A DNA stretch of 5,242 nucleotides from Archaeoglobaceae archaeon. GTDB lineage: Archaea > Halobacteriota > Archaeoglobi > Archaeoglobales > Archaeoglobaceae. Each line of letters starts with the position of its first letter. The first letter of the stretch is position 1. A program made the position numbers and the translations under genes. The notes under the pieces were generated by a model, which ran no database searches, was not told the origin of the DNA, and saw only the letters and a list, made by a program, of their open reading frames with translations. Below are positions 1 through 4,245 of this stretch, in pieces. The DNA lies in NCBI GenBank assembly GCA_027016055.1, contig JALWBF010000013.1, positions 1 through 5,242 on the forward strand, read 5' to 3'.

Positions 1-20
1 TTCAAATCCCGCCCCCCGCA
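1..20 (+). tRNA. 3' end of a tRNA, probably tRNA-Leu (truncated by window edge)
   Basis: The first 20 bases read as a T-loop (TTCAAAT, 1-7), the 3' half of a T-stem (CCCGC, 8-12), the 3' half of a seven-base acceptor stem (CCCCCGC, 13-19) and discriminator A (20). No CCA is encoded: the next bases are TTTCAT. The missing 5' acceptor strand should be GCGGGGG. From memory, archaeal tRNA-Leu genes commonly start this way and have A at position 73, so Leu is the best guess, but the anticodon lies outside the window. Only 2 nt separate the tRNA end from the convergent stop codon of the neighbouring minus-strand gene. Confidence 0.85.
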
Positions 21-22
21 TT

Positions 23-385
23 TCATAGTTTAATCAAAAGCCAACCGTTCTTAACCTTCGGAAATCTTATGAGAACGAAATCGCCCCTAATCCTTTCGCC
101 TTCAAGCCTGAACTTTATCTTATCCTCAGTTCTATCCAAAAGCTTGTATTCTCCCTTATCCCAGATCAGAACCCTTCCCTTTCCGTAACCTGCCGGGATG
201 ATTCCCTCGAAATCCATATACTCTATTGCATGATCCTCAGTCTGAATCGCAAGCCTTTTCTCTCCTCTCTTCTCCGGAATCCTCCGCAAAGCCCAGCTTT
301 TGGCAACACCGTCCATTTCGAGTCTTAAGTCATAGTGATGTCCCGCTCTTTCTGCAAAATGTTCCTGAATTACGAATCTCGGCAT
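23..385 (-). CDS. Stand-alone LigD-type DNA 3'-phosphoesterase (PE domain)
   Basis: This 120-residue protein consists only of the PE domain that bacterial LigD carries at its N terminus. That domain removes 3' phosphates and 3'-terminal ribonucleotides from primer-template ends before ligation. The core matches the family: RFVIQEH (residues 3-9), HHYDLRLEMDG (16-26), KSWAL (29-33), H52 with Y56, and IPAGYGKG (63-70). By spacing to Pseudomonas LigD, H9, H17, D19, R21, H52 and Y56 are the expected metal and phosphate ligands; the H9-H17 gap is two residues longer than in the bacterial enzyme. No ligase, polymerase or Ku part is present in the window. The gene follows dnaG by 32 nt on the same strand and ends 2 nt from a convergent tRNA. 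The ATG at 385 has no Shine-Dalgarno, so it is either leaderless from the T-rich element at 402-418 or read from dnaG mRNA. The family call is secure; the biological role (repair or RNA-end healing) is inferred. Confidence 0.88.
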   Translation of the reverse strand: MPRFVIQEHFAERAGHHYDLRLEMDGVAKSWALRRIPEKRGEKRLAIQTEDHAIEYMDFEGIIPAGYGKGRVLIWDKGEYKLLDRTEDKIKFRLEGERIRGDFVLIRFPKVKNGWLLIKL

Positions 386-401
386 CCAAAGGATGTCGAC
401 G

Positions 402-418
402 AATAAAAAAAATAAAAT
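402..418 (-). terminator. T-rich tract after dnaG (terminator, or TATA-like element of the PE gene)
   Basis: Read on the minus strand, the bases directly after the dnaG stop are TTTTATTTTTTTTATT, including a run of eight T (412 to 405). Oligo-T tracts terminate archaeal RNA polymerase without needing a hairpin, so this may end many dnaG transcripts. The same tract is centred about 28 nt upstream of the phosphoesterase ATG, where a TATA box for a leaderless mRNA would sit. The sequence alone cannot separate the two roles. Confidence 0.4.
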
Positions 419-1578
419 TAAAGTTTGTCAAACGTGATGATCTTAACGTTCGTGGGAATCTTAACAACGTTACCCAACCTAACTCCAACTAAATAGCCGA
501 TATCCTTCTTCGCCGCTATATCTATCAATCTTTGCGTAATCACACCGTCGAACACTATGCTCGACGTTTTTGTGTTATCTGTCTTGAGGATTCTAACCAA
601 ATCTCTAACCGGCACCTCCCTGATCACATCGAGGTTCTTGTCAAGCAACCTCGCTATAAGTTTTCCTTCAACCTCCTCCTTGTGCTTCTTCAGAGCAGTC
701 ATGAGATCCGGCTTATCCGACTTCTCCTTGGCTTTCTCCTCCTTCTTCAGACCCTTGACTATGTGCAACTGCTCCACCGGAATCTTATTTCTGAGTGCCT
801 TGATTATCTCCTTCTGCGTTAGATCTTCGACCCCCTTACCTTCCGGAGCCCTCGCTACGTAGTCTATATCTGCAACCTGCAGAAGCTCCTTCAGTATCAG
901 ATCTCCACCCCTATCGCCGTCCAAGAAAGCTGTCACCGTCTTCTTCTTGCAGAGCTCTATTATAGTCTTAGGAATGTTTGTTCCCTCCACAGCAATAACG
1001 TTCTTAATTCCGTGCCTGAGAAGATTGAGAACGTCCGCTCTTCCCTCAACGATTATTATTGCATCTGATTCATCTATCGCCGGCCCTGCTGGTAGCTTAT
1101 CTTCTCCGTATTCTATGATCTCCTCAGCCCTTACAGCCTGCCTTACCAATTCAACTATCTTTTCCGATTCTATTTCAGGTTCCTCGAAAAGCTCTCTCAG
1201 GATATCCTTAGCCCTCTCGACTATTTTTTTTCTCTTACTCGCCCTTACGTCCTCTATCTTGGTCACTCTTATCCTTGCCGAGCACGGGCCTACTCTTTCA
1301 ATCGTTTCGAGTGCGGCAGCCAATATCGCCGTCTCTATCTTATCCAAGCTCGATGGAACCTTTATCTCTCCATAGCTCTTCCCACCTCTGCTCTCTATCT
1401 TAACCTCAATTCTCCCGATCCTTCCGGTCTTCTGCAACTCTCTAAGGTCTAAATCATCGCCCAACAAACCTTCTGTCTGCCCGAATATGGCTCCAACGAC
1501 ATCAGGTTTCTCAACAACCCCATCCGCAACGATTTCGGCATGGATGAGGTATTTCGTTGTATCCGCTGGCGCCTTCAT
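418..1578 (-). CDS. dnaG: Archaeal DnaG-type primase / exosome subunit
   Basis: Archaeal DnaG is a Toprim-domain protein with primase activity in vitro that is also a stable subunit of the RNA-degrading exosome. Counting from the chosen start (386 residues), the archaeal N-terminal signature TKYLIHAEI (8-16), EKPDVVGAIFGQTEGLLG (23-40) and LQKTGRIGRIEV (48-59) is intact. A charged helical linker follows at about 110-165. The Toprim core shows IIIVEGRADVLNLL (174-187, E178) and FLDGDRGGD (218-226, D220 and D222), the usual metal-binding acidic residues. The C-terminal part (about 290-386) is the archaeal-specific region. Length is normal. An ATG lies 15 nt upstream (1593), but the ATG at 1578 is preceded by GGAGG with 8 nt spacing and is the better start. 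The gene diverges from the membrane protein gene across a shared promoter, and the phosphoesterase gene lies 32 nt downstream. Confidence 0.96.
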   Translation of the reverse strand: MKAPADTTKYLIHAEIVADGVVEKPDVVGAIFGQTEGLLGDDLDLRELQKTGRIGRIEVKIESRGGKSYGEIKVPSSLDKIETAILAAALETIERVGPCSARIRVTKIEDVRASKRKKIVERAKDILRELFEEPEIESEKIVELVRQAVRAEEIIEYGEDKLPAGPAIDESDAIIIVEGRADVLNLLRHGIKNVIAVEGTNIPKTIIELCKKKTVTAFLDGDRGGDLILKELLQVADIDYVARAPEGKGVEDLTQKEIIKALRNKIPVEQLHIVKGLKKEEKAKEKSDKPDLMTALKKHKEEVEGKLIARLLDKNLDVIREVPVRDLVRILKTDNTKTSSIVFDGVITQRLIDIAAKKDIGYLVGVRLGNVVKIPTNVKIITFDKL

Positions 1579-1586
1579 TGTTTTCG

Positions 1587-1591
1587 CCTCC
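1587..1591 (-). promoter_or_regulatory. Shine-Dalgarno GGAGG that decides the dnaG start
   Basis: Read on the minus strand, GGAGGCGAAAACAATG places a perfect GGAGG 8 nt before the ATG at 1578. The upstream in-frame ATG at 1593 overlaps this motif and has only CAGAG before it. This is the only convincing ribosome binding site in the window; the other starts look leaderless. Confidence 0.65.
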
Positions 1592-1625
1592 ATCTCTGTT
1601 TTTCGAACAATAGATGTTAAACGCC

Positions 1626-1634
1626 TATTATAAA
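1626..1634 (-). promoter_or_regulatory. TATA box for dnaG (leftward)
   Basis: On the minus strand the element reads TTTATAATA, centred at about 1630. With the usual archaeal spacing of about 26 nt, transcription would start near 1604. That leaves a short leader of about 25 nt that includes the GGAGG of dnaG. It overlaps the TATA box of the divergent gene almost completely. Confidence 0.6.
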
Positions 1635-1637
1635 TAG
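1628..1637 (+). promoter_or_regulatory. TATA box for the divergent membrane protein gene (rightward)
   Basis: The + strand reads TTATAAATAG, centred about 29 nt before the ATG at 1661. The predicted start of transcription (about 1658) falls within a few bases of the ATG, so the mRNA should be leaderless or nearly so. A GGTG at 1654-1657 is too close to the ATG to serve as a good ribosome site. Confidence 0.6.
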
Positions 1638-1660
1638 TTATTTGTCATCCGATGGTGTGA

Positions 1661-2596
1661 ATGGATCTCGCCAAGGTTGCGCTTGAAACTTTCGAACTTC
1701 TGAAGATGATAGTTCCGATAATGTTTGTAGGTCTCTTAGCATCGAACATCGTGTTTTCCTTACCGCAAGTCAGAAGGCTTATGGAACCGATCGACAGATT
1801 GACTTCCTTTGCAAATCTGAGATGCGGAAGTGTAGTTTTGGCTTTCTTCGCCCATCCTATTGCCGGACTTTCCGTGCTATCGGATCTATACAGAAAGGGT
1901 GCTTTAAAGGAGAACGAGGTTACTGTTGTATTCCTTATCTCCCTAATTCCCAGAACAATCCGAATAATCTTTATGTTCTTAGCTCCGATAGCCTTTTCAG
2001 CTTTGGGATTTTTCTTGGGACTGATCTACTCACTGCTTGAAGTATTTTCGAGATTGGGAGTTATATTCATCGGAATTCTTCTCGGAAGGAGACTCGTTGA
2101 AGACGGTTGTGTGGTAGAGTCGGAAGGTTTCGAAGAGGTTACGATTAAGGAAAGCGTTGTCAGATCTATAAGGCTCTTTTTCAGGACTTTAGCCGTCTTC
2201 GTTCCTTCGGTATTCACCGTAATGCTTCTGCTCGATTTGGGATTTCTGAACGTATTGAACGGTATGTGCAGACCGTTCATGGATATTTTTGGCATTCCGA
2301 CCTCCGGATTGGTAATAATAGCAGCCGGGACTTCGAGCATGGTTGCGGGAATTGGCGTAACTGGTTCCCTCATTGCCAAGGGGGCAATAGATAAATTTTC
2401 TGCGCTCGTTTCGATATTCGTAGCATCCATCTTTCACGGCATCGTCGAATGCCTGAGGAGATCTCTCCCAATGAACGTCTCCTTCTTCGGTAAATTGGGT
2501 GTCAAGTTAACTCTGATAAACTTAGCCGTAAGGGAAACTGCATGCCTGATCGCGCTGACGATCCTATTGATACTTCACAGCGCGAACATGATTTAG
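1661..2596 (+). CDS. Polytopic membrane protein, nucleoside-recognition (Gate)-like
   Basis: This 311-residue hydrophobic protein has about seven to nine membrane segments, at roughly 14-34, 56-74, 88-107, 108-128, 129-144, 176-198, 214-238, 246-264 and 291-308. There is no cleavable signal peptide; the first helix is an uncleaved anchor. Two stretches look like copies of one unit: 56-109 and 216-270. Each has a small-residue-rich helix, then a KGA(L/I) turn about 24 residues in, then a second helix ending in a proline (LAP, SLP). This layout resembles archaeal nucleoside-recognition/Gate-domain membrane proteins, which I recall only in general terms, and no substrate is known or can be read. 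A polar charged loop (145-168) separates the halves. The ATG at 1661 is favoured by the TATA spacing. The gene is divergent from dnaG and has no partner on its strand. The membrane nature is certain; the family is moderately so. Confidence 0.85.
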   Translation: MDLAKVALETFELLKMIVPIMFVGLLASNIVFSLPQVRRLMEPIDRLTSFANLRCGSVVLAFFAHPIAGLSVLSDLYRKGALKENEVTVVFLISLIPRTIRIIFMFLAPIAFSALGFFLGLIYSLLEVFSRLGVIFIGILLGRRLVEDGCVVESEGFEEVTIKESVVRSIRLFFRTLAVFVPSVFTVMLLLDLGFLNVLNGMCRPFMDIFGIPTSGLVIIAAGTSSMVAGIGVTGSLIAKGAIDKFSALVSIFVASIFHGIVECLRRSLPMNVSFFGKLGVKLTLINLAVRETACLIALTILLILHSANMI

Positions 2597-2638
2597 AACA
2601 TTCGAAGAAGATGATCATGCCTAGTCTTAGCTGATTCG

Positions 2639-2725
2639 ATGCGGATTGGTATAACTCAGAACGGCGGAACGTGTGCGTATATTAAAGCCGGTTCGATCGA
2701 TATCGTCATAGCCGACTATCGTTAA
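2639..2725 (+). CDS. Possible 28-residue small protein (doubtful)
   Basis: An ATG ORF of 28 codons fills part of the gap between the membrane protein gene and icd. It starts MRIGITQNGG and ends DIVIADYR, with a single cysteine at residue 12. The composition looks like a normal folded protein, with alternating hydrophobic residues at the end, and the ORF uses codons common in its neighbours. There is no Shine-Dalgarno before the ATG and no clear TATA box 25-30 nt upstream. The stop overlaps the putative icd TATA region. I do not recognise it. It may be a real micro-protein, a remnant of a gene, or chance. Confidence 0.2.
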   Translation: MRIGITQNGGTCAYIKAGSIDIVIADYR

Positions 2726-2734
2726 TTATTTTAA
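2722..2734 (+). promoter_or_regulatory. Putative icd TATA element
   Basis: An AT-only stretch (TTAATTATTTTAA) is centred about 29 nt before the icd ATG. The predicted transcription start is within a few bases of the ATG, so icd would be leaderless, in line with the lack of a Shine-Dalgarno in GCTCGAATCATG. The match to a canonical archaeal TATA box (TTTATATA) is loose. Confidence 0.45.
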
Positions 2735-2756
2735 GACCGATCCTTAAGCTCGAATC

Positions 2757-3992
2757 ATGTTCGAGAAGATCAAGCCACCGGAGGAGGGGGAAAAGATAAG
2801 GTATGAAAACGGAAAGCTGATAGTTCCCGATAATCCGATCATTCCTTACATAGAAGGTGATGGGATCGGAAGAGACGTAGTTCCGGCGGCGTTGATGGTT
2901 CTTGATGCAGCGGCTGAGAGGATAGGTAAGGAAATAGTCTGGTTCGAAATATATGCCGGAGAGAAGGCATACAAGCTCTACGGCAGTTATCTTCCGGAAG
3001 ATACGCTCAATGCAATCAGGGAATTCAGAGTTGCCCTGAAGGGTCCTCTTACAACTCCCGTCGGCGGCGGATACAGGAGTTTGAACGTAACAATTAGGCA
3101 AGTTTTGGATCTCTACGCCTGTGTTAGACCGGTTTACTATCTCCAAGGGGTTCCGAGTCCGCTTAAGAATCCCGAAAAGGTCAATCTCGTAATATTCAGA
3201 GAGAATACCGAAGATGTTTACGCTGGAATAGAATGGCGAAGGGGTAGTCCGGAAGCTTTGAAAGTGATAGAATTTCTCGAAAGGGAGTTCGGAATTAAGG
3301 TGAGGAGGGATTCGGGCATAGGTTTGAAGCCCATAAGCGAGTTCGCTACGAAGAGAATTGTCAGGCTTGCGATAAAATACGCATTGGAGAACGGAAGAAG
3401 GGTTGTAACGCTTGTGCATAAGGGAAACATAATGAAATACACCGAAGGAGCTTTCAGAGAATGGGGATACGAGGTTGCCAAGGAGGAATTCGGAGATTGC
3501 GTTATCACCGAGGATGAGCTGTGGAACAATTACAATGGAGAACTGCCGGAAGGGAAGATTCTGATCAATGACAGAATTGCCGACAACATGTTCCAGCAGT
3601 TGCTTACGAGGACTGAAGAATACGACGTAATAGTTACGCCGAATCTGAACGGAGATTATCTGAGCGACATGGCAGCCGGACTTGTTGGTGGATTGGGAAT
3701 TGCCCCCGGTTCGAATATAGGAGACGGAATGGGAGTTTTTGAGCCCGTTCACGGATCAGCTCCGAAGTATGCCGGAAAGAACAAGGTAAATCCGACAGCG
3801 GAAATCTTAAGCGGAGCACTGATGTTCGAATTTTTGGGCTGGAAGGAAGGGGCTGAATTGATAAAGAAGGCTGTGGAGATGACGATAAAGAGCGGAATAG
3901 TGACCTACGACATCCACAGGCATGTTGGCGGAACTTTGGTCGGAACTAAGGAGTTCGCAAAAGCAGTGGTTGAGAATATGCAATCCCTTTAA
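2757..3992 (+). CDS. icd: NADP-dependent isocitrate dehydrogenase
   Basis: Icd oxidatively decarboxylates isocitrate to 2-oxoglutarate in the cytoplasm, making NADPH and CO2. The 411-residue length is typical of the homodimeric prokaryotic enzyme. Isocitrate-binding residues, aligned by eye with E. coli Icd, are all present: S108, N110, R114 (SLNVTIR), R124, R148 and Y155 (RENTEDVYAG), and K222 (HKGNIMKYTEGAF). The metal ligands are D276, D300 and D304 (NLNGDYLSD). The cofactor loop HGSAPKYAG (332-340) carries K337 and Y338, and TYDIHR (383-388) carries Y384 and R388. These match the four residues that bind the 2'-phosphate in E. coli (K344, Y345, Y391, R395), so NADP rather than NAD is predicted. 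The N terminus (IKPPEEGEKIRYENG) and most of the chain resemble, from memory, the Archaeoglobus fulgidus enzyme. The ATG at 2757 is supported by that N-terminal match and by the upstream AT element. The stop is 2 nt from the box D end of a convergent guide RNA. Confidence 0.97.
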   Translation: MFEKIKPPEEGEKIRYENGKLIVPDNPIIPYIEGDGIGRDVVPAALMVLDAAAERIGKEIVWFEIYAGEKAYKLYGSYLPEDTLNAIREFRVALKGPLTTPVGGGYRSLNVTIRQVLDLYACVRPVYYLQGVPSPLKNPEKVNLVIFRENTEDVYAGIEWRRGSPEALKVIEFLEREFGIKVRRDSGIGLKPISEFATKRIVRLAIKYALENGRRVVTLVHKGNIMKYTEGAFREWGYEVAKEEFGDCVITEDELWNNYNGELPEGKILINDRIADNMFQQLLTRTEEYDVIVTPNLNGDYLSDMAAGLVGGLGIAPGSNIGDGMGVFEPVHGSAPKYAGKNKVNPTAEILSGALMFEFLGWKEGAELIKKAVEMTIKSGIVTYDIHRHVGGTLVGTKEFAKAVVENMQSL

Positions 3993-4049
3993 CGTCAGCA
4001 CCGTATGCCCCTCGTCACAGCCGGTCGGATACCCGCTTGATCATCACAA
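3993..4049 (-). ncRNA. C/D box sRNA, second of a tandem pair
   Basis: Read on the minus strand, every element of an archaeal 2'-O-methylation guide occurs in order. Box C is GTGATGA (4047-4041), followed by a 12-nt guide TCAAGCGGGTAT (4040-4029), box D' CCGA (4028-4025), a 7-nt spacer, box C' TGACGA (4017-4012), a 13-nt guide GGGGCATACGGTG (4011-3999) and box D CTGA (3998-3995). Such RNAs bind L7Ae, Nop5 and fibrillarin and direct methylation of the base paired to the fifth nucleotide before D or D'. The predicted target motifs are AUACCCGCUUGA (the second C of CCC methylated) and CACCGUAUGCCCC (G at position 5 methylated). I could not place these in rRNA or tRNA from memory. Ends are approximate. 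The RNA starts 3 nt after box D of the first unit and ends at the icd stop codon. Confidence 0.82.
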
Positions 4050-4106
4050 CTCAGTCTATCGGGAGATCCTCATACCGGCTCCGATGAGAGATGTTTCATC
4101 ATCCAA
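4050..4106 (-). ncRNA. C/D box sRNA, first of a tandem pair
   Basis: The minus strand shows box C ATGATGA (4102-4096), a 12-nt guide AACATCTCTCAT (4095-4084), a degenerate box D' CGGA (4083-4080), a 7-nt spacer GCCGGTA (4079-4073), box C' TGAGGA (4072-4067), a 12-nt guide TCTCCCGATAGA (4066-4055) and box D CTGA (4054-4051). C-to-D spacing (41 nt) and D'-C' spacing (7 nt) nearly equal those of the second unit (42 and 7). Predicted target motifs are AUGAGAGAUGUU and UCUAUCGGGAGA, each methylated at the fifth base. The targets are not identified. A TATA-like element lies about 27 nt upstream of the predicted 5' end. Both units may be made as one dicistronic transcript. Confidence 0.82.
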
Positions 4107-4127
4107 TGCTTACATCCTCGCAGGGGA

Positions 4128-4135
4128 TTAATAAA
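4128..4135 (-). promoter_or_regulatory. Putative TATA box for the tandem C/D sRNAs
   Basis: The minus strand reads TTTATTAA, centred near 4131. A start about 26 nt downstream would fall at about 4105, a few bases before box C (4102), which is the expected 5' end of an archaeal C/D sRNA. Alternative minus-strand TATA-like elements occur at 4150-4143 (TTTATACT) and 4161-4154 (TATATAAA); those would leave a longer leader. Confidence 0.45.
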
Positions 4136-4137
4136 CA

Positions 4138-4142
4138 TTTTT
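4138..4142 (+). terminator. Short T-run, possible icd transcript end
   Basis: CATTTTTAG is the first T-run on the + strand after the icd stop. If it terminates icd transcription, the icd 3' UTR (about 150 nt) is antisense to both C/D sRNAs. Five T is short for an archaeal oligo-T terminator. Confidence 0.25.
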
Positions 4143-4153
4143 AGTATAAACAA

Positions 4154-4162
4154 TTTATATAG
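4154..4162 (+). promoter_or_regulatory. Strong TATA-like element in the nrdD upstream region
   Basis: TTTATATAG is the best match to the archaeal TATA consensus in this gap. On the + strand it would give a start near 4184 and a leader of about 60 nt before nrdD. On the minus strand (TATATAAA) it could drive the sRNAs. The surrounding 4128-4245 stretch is AT-rich and holds no ORF I can support. Confidence 0.4.
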
Positions 4163-4211
4163 TATAGATTTTAAGCTCTATTTCGTCTGTAACAAATGTA
4201 TAATTGAGGAC

Positions 4212-4222
4212 AAATTTTAAAA
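4212..4222 (+). promoter_or_regulatory. Proximal TATA-like element of nrdD
   Basis: AAATTTTAAAA is centred 29 nt before the nrdD ATG, the spacing expected for a leaderless transcript. There is no Shine-Dalgarno near the ATG (the upstream bases are ATATCTTCGATT). It is weaker as a TATA match than the element at 4154-4162, so the gene may have two promoters or only the distal one. Confidence 0.4.
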
Positions 4223-4245
4223 CTTCTAACGCTATATCTTCGATT

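Noticed and set aside
947..1375. 142-codon + strand ORF inside dnaG
   Set aside because: It is antisense to the Toprim region of dnaG. Its Ser/Leu/Ile-rich translation is a shadow of the opposite strand, with no promoter.
2026..2430. Minus-strand ORFs opposite the membrane protein gene
   Set aside because: They overlap a clearly polytopic coding sequence and have low-complexity Ser/Thr/Pro-rich translations with no start signals.
2611..2720. Further C/D box sRNA in the membrane protein-icd gap (either strand)
   Set aside because: The + strand has ATGATCA and CTGA but no good D or C' box. The minus strand has ATGACGA and CTGA 43 nt apart but no acceptable C' box. Compared with the pair at 3993-4106 the evidence is too thin.
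2706..3752. 348-codon ORF on the minus strand opposite icd
   Set aside because: It lies wholly antisense to a gene with intact catalytic motifs, and its translation has no recognisable domain. It is a codon-bias shadow of icd.
3922..4131. 69-codon + strand ORF spanning the icd end and the sRNA gap
   Set aside because: Its first part is out of frame inside icd and its second part is the antisense of two C/D sRNAs, so the open frame is explained by other features.
4141..4175. NrdR-like repressor boxes upstream of nrdD
   Set aside because: The AT-rich bases vaguely resemble the ATATAT core, but no paired boxes with conserved flanks are seen, and the repressor is mainly bacterial.
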